NCBI GenBank assembly: GCA_959606905.1
Contig: CAUHML010000142.1
Location: forward strand, 1-8,337
Direction: 5' to 3'
Length of the DNA stretch: 8,337 nucleotides
From: an uncultured Bacteroides sp.
Lineage (GTDB): Bacteria; Bacteroidota; Bacteroidia; Bacteroidales; Bacteroidaceae
Both the position numbers and the translations under genes were made by a program. The notes beneath the pieces are model-generated. The model saw nothing but the letters and a program-made list of their open reading frames with translations, was not told the DNA's origin and made no database searches. This document shows positions 1-6,850 of this stretch, in pieces. How positions within the stretch are numbered: the stretch's first letter is position 1; every line of letters begins with the position of its first letter.

Positions 1-728
1 AAGCAGTAATATTAGCCGCAGGAATAGCGTCACGCTTACGCCCGCTGACCGATACAACGCCCAAATGCCTCCTCAAGATAGGAGAACGATGCCTACTGGA
101 AAGGGCTTTTGATGCTCTGATACAAAACGGATTCGACGAATTCATTATCGTCACAGGGTATCGCCAGCAACAAATCGTTGATTTTCTGCAGGCACGTTAT
201 CCAGTCCAAAATATTACTTTCATCTATAATGACAGATATGAATCAACCAACAATATCTATTCATTATGGCTTACCCGACCGTATACAGACGGGGAAGAAA
301 TATTGTTATTAGACAGCGACATTGTTTTTGATCCTCAAATTGTAGAAAAACTGCTTCATTCGGATAAAAACGACATATTGGCACTGAATCGCCATGAGCT
401 TGGAGCGGAAGAAATAAAAGTTATCGTAGACGATGCACAAAAGGTTGTTGAAATCAGCAAAGTCTGTTCTATATCCGATGCTATCGGAGAGTCTATCGGT
501 ATCGAAAAGATGTCAGCTGAATACACCAAAGCTCTATTCCGGGAACTGGACATTATGATTACCACTGAAGGACTGGACAATATATTCTACGAACGGGCTT
601 TTGAACGACTGATTCCGCAAGGATATAGCTTTTACGTCATGGATACCACCGAGTTCTTCTCGGCCGAACTGGACACCGTAGAGGACTTTCAACAGGCACA
701 GAAACTGATTCCAGCCAGTCTTTATTAA
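1..728 (+). CDS. LicC-like CTP:phospho-head-group cytidylyltransferase (5' end just cut)
   Basis: This sugar-1-phosphate/phosphocholine-type nucleotidyltransferase has a GT-A-like Rossmann fold and probably makes a CDP-activated head group in the cytoplasm. The reading frame is open from base 3 (241 visible residues). Visible residues 2-16 form the nucleotide-binding loop (VILAAGIASRLRPLT), followed by the PK of the signature (20-21). N76-L88 (N-x2-Y-x2-TNN-x-YSL) is the block typical of LicC and 2-aminoethylphosphonate cytidylyltransferases. D104-S-D106 is a probable metal-binding pair, and the C-terminal ELDTVEDF block closes the fold. Because visible residue 1 falls where family members have residue 3 (M-K-A-V-type start), the start codon probably lies a few bases before the window, giving about 243 residues. 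The stop is 16 bp before the LicD gene, so the two are likely cotranscribed and form a donor-maker/transferase pair. The family is clear; the substrate (phosphocholine, phosphoethanolamine or aminoethylphosphonate) is not. Confidence 0.85.
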   Translation, partial: AVILAAGIASRLRPLTDTTPKCLLKIGERCLLERAFDALIQNGFDEFIIVTGYRQQQIVDFLQARYPVQNITFIYNDRYESTNNIYSLWLTRPYTDGEEILLLDSDIVFDPQIVEKLLHSDKNDILALNRHELGAEEIKVIVDDAQKVVEISKVCSISDAIGESIGIEKMSAEYTKALFRELDIMITTEGLDNIFYERAFERLIPQGYSFYVMDTTEFFSAELDTVEDFQQAQKLIPASLY

Positions 729-744
729 TCAAATTCAGATAGAA

Positions 745-1557
745 ATGGCAAATTACGATATCCGCCCTCTACAGCTTCGCATATTAAAGAATTTATTAGC
801 TGTTGACAAAGTTTGCAAAGAACATAATCTGCGATATTACATCATGGCAGGCACCATGCTGGGAGCCGTCCGCCACAAAGGATTTATCCCTTGGGATGAT
901 GATCTGGATATCGGCATGCCAAGAGCCGATTATGATTTATTAATGGCTAATGCCAAAGAATGGTTACCGAAACCATACGAAGCTGTATGTGCTGAAAACG
1001 ACAAGGAATATCCTCTTCCATTTGCAAAAGTACAGGATGCCGACACCACTCTAATTGAACGTATGCATCTCAAATATTTGGGAGGCGTATATATTGATAT
1101 ATTCCCACTGGACGGAGTTCCGGAGAGCCGCATGGCGCAAAGAATGCATTTTGCAAAGTACGAATTCTACAAACGTGTACTTTATCTGATTCATCGCGAT
1201 CCATACAAGCATGGAAAAGGCCCCAGCTCATGGATACCGCTATTATGCAGAAAGCTTTTCACCCTTGCCGGAGCACAGGAAAGTATCAGGAAAGTAATGA
1301 AAAAGTATGATTTCGACCAATCCGCATTGGTCTGTGATTATGATGACGGAATGAAAGGAATCATGTCTAAAGATATTCTGGGTACCCCTACTCCAATCTT
1401 ATTTGAAAATGAAGAAGTGTGGGGAGTACAGAAATACGATGTCTATCTGTCACAGAAATACGGAGATTACATGACCATACCTAAACAAAGTGGGCAAAGA
1501 CAACACAATTTCCATTATTTAGACCTGAATAAACCTTATCGGGAGTTTGAAGTCTAA
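745..1557 (+). CDS. LicD-family phosphocholine/phospho-head-group transferase
   Basis: LicD proteins move a phospho-head group (phosphocholine in Haemophilus and pneumococcus) from a CDP donor onto a glycan sugar; the fold belongs to the nucleotidyltransferase superfamily shared with fukutin-related protein. At 270 residues this is full length for the family. The N-terminal hallmark is intact: G36-T-M-L-G-A-V-R-H, then W50-D-D-D-L-D-I-G57 carrying the acidic metal-binding residues. F93-A-K and G114-V-Y-I-D-I-F-P-L-D123 follow, and the C-terminal YLSQKYGDYMTIP block is also family-typical. There is no signal peptide or membrane segment, so it acts in the cytoplasm or at the inner-membrane face. 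The ATG has no strong Shine-Dalgarno sequence, as is common in Bacteroidetes. It is placed 16 bp after the LicC-like gene, whose product probably supplies its donor. Family call is secure; the head group and acceptor sugar are inferred only. Confidence 0.9.
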   Translation: MANYDIRPLQLRILKNLLAVDKVCKEHNLRYYIMAGTMLGAVRHKGFIPWDDDLDIGMPRADYDLLMANAKEWLPKPYEAVCAENDKEYPLPFAKVQDADTTLIERMHLKYLGGVYIDIFPLDGVPESRMAQRMHFAKYEFYKRVLYLIHRDPYKHGKGPSSWIPLLCRKLFTLAGAQESIRKVMKKYDFDQSALVCDYDDGMKGIMSKDILGTPTPILFENEEVWGVQKYDVYLSQKYGDYMTIPKQSGQRQHNFHYLDLNKPYREFEV

Positions 1558-1586
1558 CTATAATCACATAAAGGTAAGAAGTAGAA

Positions 1587-2720
1587 ATGAGAATAGGTTT
1601 TGACGGAAAACGTGCAGTACAGAATTTCACCGGTTTGGGTAATTATAGCCGCTATATAGTGGATATTCTATGCCAATTCTATCCGGAGAATAAATATGTA
1701 TTGTATGCCCCCAAGAAACGGGAAAATAAAAGGCTGAACAAATTAACGAAGCAATATCGGCAACTACAGCTTTCTTATCCCACTACTTCTTTCTGGAAAA
1801 AGTTAAGTTCGTTATGGCGAGTGTTGGGAATCACCCGCCAATTGGAAAAAGAAAGAATTGATATTTTTCACGGACTTAGCAATGAATTGCCCCTGAATAT
1901 CCATAAAAGTAAGGTAAAAAGTATCGTAACAATCCACGATTTGATATTTCTGCGATACCCACAATACTATCATTCGATCGACAGGAATATATATACATAC
2001 AAATTCCGCAAAGCCTGCGAAAATGCGGATAGAATCATTGCTATCAGCGAATGTACCAAACGTGATATTATTGAGTATTTCGGGATTCCTGCCGATAAGA
2101 TAGAGGTTGTTTATCAGGGATGTGATACTTCATTCACGCACCCTGTAACAGAAGAGAAAAAAAGAGAAGTTCGAGCTAAATATCAGCTACCGGAGCACTA
2201 TATCCTCAACGTAGGAAGTATTGAAGAACGAAAGAATGCCCTTTCGGCGGTACAAGCACTGACGATGCTTCCCGAACAAATTCATCTTGTCATTGTAGGA
2301 CGCCATACAGAATACACTGATAAGATTGAACGTTTTATTAAGGAGAATAAGCTGGAAGAAAGAGTGCACATCATCAGCAATGTTCCTTTTGATGATCTGC
2401 CGGCTTTTTATCAGCTAGCTGAAATTTTTGTATATCCTTCACGCTTTGAAGGCTTTGGCATCCCCATCATAGAAGCTTTATACTCCGGAATTCCGGTAGT
2501 AGCCGCAACAGGTTCTTGCCTGGAAGAAGCCGGAGGTCCCGACTCGATCTATATACATCCCGACGATATCAAAGGAATGGCCAATGCTTTCAAACAGATA
2601 TACTCTGACCCTGAAAGAAAGAGAGTAATGATTGAAAAAGGGCAAATATTTGCCAAAAGATTCTCTGAAGAAAAGCAAGCGGAAGAGATCTTAAATATCT
2701 ACAAGAAATTAATGAGATGA
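1587..2720 (+). CDS. GT4-family glycosyltransferase
   Basis: A 377-residue GT-B retaining glycosyltransferase of family GT4 (glycosyl transferases group 1), expected to add a sugar from a nucleotide-sugar donor to the growing core glycan in the cytoplasm. The N-terminal acceptor domain (about 1-180) starts with the glycine loop F14-T-G-L-G-N-Y20 and carries the conserved TIHD (H117, D118). The C-terminal donor domain (about 190-377) has the VGSIEERKN segment (209-217), whose R215 and K216 are the usual diphosphate contacts, and the E-x7-E motif with E288 and E296 in EGFGIPIIE. There is no membrane segment. A weak AAGG lies about 12 nt before the ATG. The gene follows LicD by 29 bp and overlaps the next gene by 4 bp (ATGA), which suggests translational coupling with the methyltransferase. 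Donor and linkage cannot be read from the sequence. Confidence 0.9.
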   Translation: MRIGFDGKRAVQNFTGLGNYSRYIVDILCQFYPENKYVLYAPKKRENKRLNKLTKQYRQLQLSYPTTSFWKKLSSLWRVLGITRQLEKERIDIFHGLSNELPLNIHKSKVKSIVTIHDLIFLRYPQYYHSIDRNIYTYKFRKACENADRIIAISECTKRDIIEYFGIPADKIEVVYQGCDTSFTHPVTEEKKREVRAKYQLPEHYILNVGSIEERKNALSAVQALTMLPEQIHLVIVGRHTEYTDKIERFIKENKLEERVHIISNVPFDDLPAFYQLAEIFVYPSRFEGFGIPIIEALYSGIPVVAATGSCLEEAGGPDSIYIHPDDIKGMANAFKQIYSDPERKRVMIEKGQIFAKRFSEEKQAEEILNIYKKLMR

Positions 2721-3529
2721 ACATACTTAAACACACAATAAAGAAATTTATATATGGCACTCTCCCATATTATTTCATGAAAGGATATAAGCCCGGCTCT
2801 CCTTATCTGAAATACTATGAATATATTAAAGAACATGGATATTCAAGACACCTGTATGAATTCAAAGATGAATATGCAAATATGCCCGTTGACGTACAGA
2901 AAGACGAGGAGAAAGGTTTATACTATGTTCAAAAAGAAGAGAAACGGCTCTATTTCAGAAAGAGCACTCCGGCCAGGAAAATTCAGAAATATTACAGGGC
3001 TTTGAGCATGGAACAAGACAGGCGCTCACCGCACCATTACTTCAACAGCGTTAAAGAAGTGACAGGAAAGGTATTTGTAGATGTCGGTTGCGCCGAAGGA
3101 TATTCTTCATTGGAAATCATCGATGAAGCTAAACATGTTTACTTGTTTGAGCAGGACGAACAATGGCTAGAGGCCATCAGAGCGACCTTTGAGCCATGGC
3201 AAGATAAAGTTACGATTGTCCAAAAGTATGTAAGCGACCATAACTCTTCAAGAGAACAAACCCTGGATGACTTCTTCAACAATCAAACGGATGAGCATCT
3301 GTTTCTAAAAATGGATATCGAAGGAGCTGAACGGCATGCATTGGCCGGATGCAAGAACTTATTTCAGAATTGCCAAAAGTTGGATTTTGCAATTTGCACA
3401 TACCATCTACATGATGACGAAGCAGTCATTTCTGCATTTTTGGATAAGCATAACTGCACATATACCAATCAGAAAGGTTTTTTCAGGCATAAAATCCGCA
3501 GTGTAGTCATGCGCGGAAGTAAGAGTTAA
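2717..3529 (+). CDS. FkbM-family SAM-dependent methyltransferase
   Basis: A 270-residue protein whose last 160 residues form a class I SAM-dependent methyltransferase fold of the FkbM type, a family that often O-methylates sugars in glycan clusters. Motif I is V121-D-V-G-C-A-E-G128; E145 (YLFEQD) ends strand 2 and should bind the ribose. T182-L-D-D185 and the family signature L197-K-M-D-I-E-G-A-E205 follow. The first ~110 residues are basic and aromatic (KKFIYGTLPYYFMKGYK) with no known domain; they may bind acceptor or membrane, but that is a guess. The ATG at 2717 sits in an ATGA overlap with the GT4 stop, which supports this start. It is the last gene of the plus-strand run; its TAA directly touches the stop of the opposing kinase gene, and no terminator hairpin was seen. 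The methylated sugar is unknown. Confidence 0.88.
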   Translation: MNILKHTIKKFIYGTLPYYFMKGYKPGSPYLKYYEYIKEHGYSRHLYEFKDEYANMPVDVQKDEEKGLYYVQKEEKRLYFRKSTPARKIQKYYRALSMEQDRRSPHHYFNSVKEVTGKVFVDVGCAEGYSSLEIIDEAKHVYLFEQDEQWLEAIRATFEPWQDKVTIVQKYVSDHNSSREQTLDDFFNNQTDEHLFLKMDIEGAERHALAGCKNLFQNCQKLDFAICTYHLHDDEAVISAFLDKHNCTYTNQKGFFRHKIRSVVMRGSKS

Positions 3530-4441
3530 TCATTGATAATCAGCAGAAAGCAATTCGCAATAGTCATACTTACACAAGTATGTATCATAAATGCGCTTTT
3601 CTTTTTTCAATAAGAAACGTGAGATATGCGGTTCCCAGGAAAAGAACTTACGTACGGAACGGTATAAACGGAAGAATAGAATCAGGGATACGATATGCCT
3701 TTCTTTTTCTTTTCGTGCCGCACGACGATAAATATAATGGGTAAAGAACTGATCGCTATAACGAAGAGCCAGACTAACAGTAGATTCTACATCCCATCCC
3801 CTCAAAGAAGCATATTCTGTCATTATATAAGTCAGCACTTCACGAGAGATACATAAACGACACATATTACGGCACACAGTATCACAATCAATATCCGATA
3901 GCAACTGCATGCGATTCACGTCGACCAAGGAAAAACTATATTCATTCGCATCATTCTGATGGATCAATATATTGCCGGGAGAATAGTCCAAATGCAGGAT
4001 ACCTGCCTGATGCAAAGCAGCCGTGTAGCGCGCAAAAGCAGAAAGTTTATCTTCATTTCCTTCCACTTTCCCATCCATCAGGGAACGGACTGTTTCGCCA
4101 CCATCATAACAACAAATGTAATAGCTATGTGAAAGAAGGCCACTCTGGAATTGTTCGATCATAGCAACTGGCTCCGGAGTGTCAAAGCCATGTTGTTGAA
4201 TTTCCATAGAGTAAATATAGGAACGCTCTGCTTTTGATTGCCGGAAAAACGAATATACAACACGATTGATGATGTGAGGCTTCTTAAAGCTCTTCACCAC
4301 AACATCAATGCTGCCTAAGCCAATTCGTTTTAAAACATTACGCCCATCGTACACCACATCTCCTTTTTCCTGGAAGGACCTTGGAATTTCTTCTATCTCC
4401 TTCTGCAGATGCGCGTACTTGGGATTTACAATCACTCTCAT
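3530..4441 (-). CDS. Lipopolysaccharide core (Kdo/WaaP-type) kinase
   Basis: A 303-residue small kinase of the lipopolysaccharide kinase (Kdo/WaaP) clan, expected to phosphorylate a core sugar, possibly Kdo, at the inner-membrane face with ATP. Visible elements are: K50 in DVVVKSF as the likely ATP-anchoring lysine; E72 in SKAERSY as its helix-C partner; the catalytic loop H150-L-D-Y-S-P-G-N157 with D152 as base and N157; and D174 in LVDVNRM, which replaces the DFG motif in the way seen in WaaP-like kinases. A cluster C186, C190, C194, C197 follows directly. The C-terminal ~70 residues are rich in basic and aromatic residues, fitting a membrane-proximal role. The ATG is supported by an AGGAG six bases upstream and by a TAnnTTTG promoter about 40 bp upstream. 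It is transcribed alone, divergently from the neighbouring GT9 gene. A sugar kinase other than Kdo kinase is possible. Confidence 0.85.
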   Translation of the reverse strand: MRVIVNPKYAHLQKEIEEIPRSFQEKGDVVYDGRNVLKRIGLGSIDVVVKSFKKPHIINRVVYSFFRQSKAERSYIYSMEIQQHGFDTPEPVAMIEQFQSGLLSHSYYICCYDGGETVRSLMDGKVEGNEDKLSAFARYTAALHQAGILHLDYSPGNILIHQNDANEYSFSLVDVNRMQLLSDIDCDTVCRNMCRLCISREVLTYIMTEYASLRGWDVESTVSLALRYSDQFFTHYIYRRAARKEKERHIVSLILFFRLYRSVRKFFSWEPHISRFLLKKEKRIYDTYLCKYDYCELLSADYQ

Positions 4442-4447
4442 TACACT

Positions 4448-4452
4448 CTCCT
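4448..4452 (-). promoter_or_regulatory. Shine-Dalgarno site AGGAG of the kinase gene
   Basis: AGGAG lies six bases before the kinase ATG on the minus strand. It is the clearest Shine-Dalgarno-like site noticed in the window and it fixes the start of that gene. The other genes have weak or no such site, as is normal for Bacteroidetes. Confidence 0.65.
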
Positions 4453-4478
4453 ATATAATACTAATTACAAAGATGGAG

Positions 4479-4486
4479 CAAAGATA
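4479..4486 (-). promoter_or_regulatory. Bacteroides-type -7 element for the kinase gene
   Basis: On the minus strand this reads TATCTTTG, a full match to the TAnnTTTG -7 consensus of the Bacteroides primary sigma factor. It would start transcription near 4472 and give a leader of about 30 nt that contains the AGGAG site. A clear TTTG-like -33 box at the usual spacing is not visible; that box is often weak. Confidence 0.6.
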
Positions 4487-4621
4487 AAGAAATTAAGGCA
4501 TATTCCGACTATATTTTTTTCTTTTCTCACAAAGATTGGCTAACTCTCTATACATATAAGTACTGTTGCGAACAACTTTAGTCGTTTTTTCTTTTTTCTT
4601 TTCATTTATATTTAGACATAA

Positions 4622-4659
4622 ATGCTTTTTTTTAGCTATGTTTGCACGATAAAAAGCAT
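4622..4659. repeat. 9-bp perfect inverted repeat around the GT9 promoter
   Basis: ATGCTTTTT (4622-4630) and AAAAAGCAT (4651-4659) are exact reverse complements with a 20-bp spacer holding the TATGTTTG element. The spacing is compatible with a dimeric regulator bound on both sides of the -7 box. Five of the nine base pairs are a T/A run, so chance is a real possibility. Confidence 0.45.
4637..4644 (+). promoter_or_regulatory. Bacteroides-type -7 element for the GT9 gene
   Basis: This reads TATGTTTG, a full TAnnTTTG match, 28 bp before the ATG at 4673. Transcription would start near 4651, leaving a leader of about 22 nt. The -33 region is only a weak TTTA near 4611, at slightly long spacing. 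Because this element lies downstream of the in-frame ATG at 4622, it argues that the upstream ATG is not used. Confidence 0.6.
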
Positions 4660-4672
4660 AAAGAAGTCAAGC

Positions 4673-5731
4673 ATGAAACCAATCAAAAAAATTCTGATTA
4701 TTCGATTTAGACAAATAGGGGACTCTATTCTAGCTGTTGCATTGTGCAGTACGCTGAAAAAAAGTTTTCCCGATGCAGAAATACACTTTGTGCTGAATAA
4801 AAATATAGCATCGCTCTATGAGGGTCACCCGGACATAGATAAGGTTATTACATTTGACAAGAATGAGAATAAACCATTCACTGCTTATATAAAAAAAGTA
4901 TGGCAAGTGACGCACCAAAACAAATACGATGCCATCATCGATATGCGTTCTACGATCCGGACTCTTTTTTTCTCTCTTTTTTCATTAAAAACCCCTTTCC
5001 GGATAGGGCGTATCAAGGGATACACACGTTTTCTATTAAATTATCGGACAGACACTTACAGCAATAGTCTAACAACTGATATGGTAGAACGCAACCTATT
5101 GCTTGCAGCGCCATTAGAGAAAATCAGGCCTATTCAATATACAAAAGAATTCAGGTTATACCTCACTGACCAGGAGAAAAAAGACTTTCGATATTATATG
5201 GAAAAGGAGGGGATAGATTTCGCGCGCCCTGTATTCCTAATAGGAGTCACCACCAAGCTCCTCCATAAAAAATGGAATACGGAGTTTATGATAACCACAC
5301 TTAAAAGAATATTGGAAGAATACAAGGACATACAAATGATCTTCAACTATGCACCGGGGTATGAAGAAGAAGATGCAAGAAATATCTACAAGGAATTGGG
5401 ATGTCCGGAACGCATCAAGATTGATATACAAGCCTCTTCATTACGACAACTGGCAGCACTTTGCGCCAACTGCTCGTTTTATTTCGGAAACGAAGGAGGA
5501 GCCCGACACATTGCGCAAGCCCTCGAAATTCCTTCATTCGCTATTTATTCGCCAAGCGCCTCTAAATCAATGTGGTTACCTACAAATTCCGTAGTTGCCC
5601 GAGGTATTAGTCCCGACGATATTCTTCCGCCGGAACAACAAGCAACATTAACTTATGAAGAACGTTTCGCATTAATTACCCCGGAAAAGGTATACGATCA
5701 ATTAACTTCGACATTAAGACAATTGAGCTAA
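4673..5731 (+). CDS. GT9-family (heptosyltransferase-like) glycosyltransferase
   Basis: A 352-residue GT-B enzyme of family GT9, the family of LPS heptosyltransferases WaaC/WaaF/WaaQ. It should transfer a heptose or hexose to the inner core in the cytoplasm. The ATG at 4673 is preferred to the in-frame ATG at 4622, because it puts the family N-terminus (KKILIIRFRQIGDSILA) directly after Met and because the likely promoter lies between the two. D17 matches the Asp proposed as catalytic base in E. coli WaaC. The donor-side motif reads G272-N-E-G-G-A-R-H279, where many members have DTG-x-x-H; here Glu-Gly replaces Asp-Thr. It lacks the cysteine-rich tail seen in the other GT9 of the window. It overlaps the convergent GT4 gene by 18 bp. 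Bacteroides cores are not always heptose-containing, so the sugar is left open. Confidence 0.87.
   Translation: MKPIKKILIIRFRQIGDSILAVALCSTLKKSFPDAEIHFVLNKNIASLYEGHPDIDKVITFDKNENKPFTAYIKKVWQVTHQNKYDAIIDMRSTIRTLFFSLFSLKTPFRIGRIKGYTRFLLNYRTDTYSNSLTTDMVERNLLLAAPLEKIRPIQYTKEFRLYLTDQEKKDFRYYMEKEGIDFARPVFLIGVTTKLLHKKWNTEFMITTLKRILEEYKDIQMIFNYAPGYEEEDARNIYKELGCPERIKIDIQASSLRQLAALCANCSFYFGNEGGARHIAQALEIPSFAIYSPSASKSMWLPTNSVVARGISPDDILPPEQQATLTYEERFALITPEKVYDQLTSTLRQLS
5714..5731. other. Tail-to-tail gene overlap with near-palindromic sequence
   Basis: The last codons of the plus-strand GT9 gene and the minus-strand GT4 gene share these 18 bp. The centre CAATTG (5720-5725) is a perfect palindrome and the outer TTA/TAA triplets are also symmetric, so both strands read Gln-Leu-Ser-stop. 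No spacer or hairpin terminator separates the two genes. Confidence 0.85.
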
Positions 5732-6793
5732 CTCGCGATATAAATCAAGATAAGCTTGTATATGCTTCTCGTAACTGAATGAAGCTGCATGTTCTTTCAT
5801 TCTGGTCAAGCGTTCCTCATCTTTATAGAAATCAGGCAAATGTTCCCGGATACTTTGCACCATAGATTCTGTATCCAAATGTTCCCACATGATGGCATGT
5901 CCATTACAAACTTCCGGTAAACTAGTGCGATTAGCTGCAAATACAGCCTTTCCAAACTGCATAGCTTCCACCACAGGGAGTCCAAAACCCTCTCCTTCAC
6001 TAGGAAACAGGAACGCCTCACAGCTCCGATACAACCATATCTTTTCACTTTGAGTGATTACATCTGTCAAAAACACATTAGTGACTTGCTTCTCACGAAT
6101 CAGATTACGCACTTCTTCAGCATAAGCGAAATGGGCATCTCCACAAATATACAAATCATATTCCGGGAAATGGCGCATTACGTCAACCAGGAGATGGAAA
6201 TTCTTTTTCCTACGGATCTGTCCAATCGTAAAAAAGAAAGGACGTCCCGTCGCAAAAGACGGCTGGGTTCCTTCCAACATATCGATCCTCTCCACCCCAT
6301 TATAGATGACCCGGATCTCTTTCCCCTTCAAATCTATATGTTGGCGAATGACATCTGCGACATAATGAGAAATCGTTGTGACTACTGCTGCCTTATTGAC
6401 CTTATTCTGCATCCGACGAAGATACATTTTAGCCTTCCAAGGCTTTTTCTCCGTTAAGAAATTAAAGTCATGTATAGTAAAGATAAACTTTGTACCACCG
6501 GCAATACGCAACAACTTCCGCTGCTGATTCACCGCATGCCATACATCTACTTTAGGAAGGGTAAAAGGGAAAAACTTATTGATACGACGTACCGGAACAG
6601 AGGTCACATTCGGGCCAAATTCCTGCATATATTTCTGTCTCAACAAATATACAAAATGAAGATCCTCTATCGGCATAGACGAAAAAGCGGCCGCATAGTT
6701 GGCCGCAATCTGTCCGAAACCAGCTGTTAGACTACCATAATTCGTAAGATCTATCAGTACCTTTTTCTTTCGTTGTATCTCTTTTTCCATCAT
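5714..6793 (-). CDS. GT4-family glycosyltransferase
   Basis: A 359-residue GT-B retaining glycosyltransferase of family GT4, expected to extend the core glycan in the cytoplasm. The acceptor domain holds a glycine loop (T23-A-G-F-G-Q28) and TIHD (H108, D109). The donor domain has IGQIRRKKN (190-198) with R195/K196 as likely diphosphate contacts, and an E-x7-E motif with E268 and E276 in EGFGLPVVE, preceded by the FPSEG segment. The gene starts with two ATG codons in tandem; either could be used, and neither has a strong Shine-Dalgarno sequence. It lies 57 bp after the minus-strand GT9 and is the last gene of that run, although an imperfect GATATTTG overlapping the GT9 stop could give it a promoter of its own. 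Its 3' end overlaps the opposing GT9 gene. It is clearly different from the other GT4 in the window, so it probably forms another linkage; the donor is unknown. Confidence 0.9.
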   Translation of the reverse strand: MMEKEIQRKKKVLIDLTNYGSLTAGFGQIAANYAAAFSSMPIEDLHFVYLLRQKYMQEFGPNVTSVPVRRINKFFPFTLPKVDVWHAVNQQRKLLRIAGGTKFIFTIHDFNFLTEKKPWKAKMYLRRMQNKVNKAAVVTTISHYVADVIRQHIDLKGKEIRVIYNGVERIDMLEGTQPSFATGRPFFFTIGQIRRKKNFHLLVDVMRHFPEYDLYICGDAHFAYAEEVRNLIREKQVTNVFLTDVITQSEKIWLYRSCEAFLFPSEGEGFGLPVVEAMQFGKAVFAANRTSLPEVCNGHAIMWEHLDTESMVQSIREHLPDFYKDEERLTRMKEHAASFSYEKHIQAYLDLYRELAQLS

Positions 6794-6850
6794 TATTTGA
6801 TTCTACGCTCTTTCGGTTCAAAAAACAACTAAATTGAATTCCTGCAAATA

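Larger units (their letters stand above)
4442..4672. promoter_or_regulatory. Divergent T-rich intergenic promoter region
   Basis: This is the only sizeable noncoding stretch in the window, lying between the divergently read kinase and GT9 genes. It holds one TAnnTTTG-type -7 element for each direction (listed separately), several T/C-rich runs on the plus strand (around 4512-4526, 4585-4603 and 4626-4633) and a 9-bp inverted repeat near the GT9 gene. No small gene, tRNA or clear hairpin terminator was seen. The two promoters lie about 150 bp apart, so they could be jointly controlled, though no known operator was recognised. Confidence 0.7.

Noticed and set aside
303..728. A separate 141-residue gene starting at TTG 303
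   Set aside because: The same frame is open upstream to base 3 and encodes the nucleotide-binding loop of the enzyme; TTG 303 is an internal Leu codon just before the D-S-D motif.
4622..4659. Rho-independent terminator or invertible promoter at the 9-bp inverted repeat
   Set aside because: A 20-nt loop with an AT-rich stem is a poor terminator, and the element is far shorter than known Bacteroides invertons; listed only as an inverted repeat.
4496..4671. Small RNA or small peptide in the divergent intergenic region
   Set aside because: The region is T-rich with no stable hairpin and no open frame with a credible start apart from the N-terminal extension of the GT9.
6050..6730. Two plus-strand open frames (6050-6457 and 6470-6730) inside the GT4 gene
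   Set aside because: They lie opposite a clear GT4 with all family motifs, show no recognisable protein features, and have low-complexity-like composition; they are antisense shadows.
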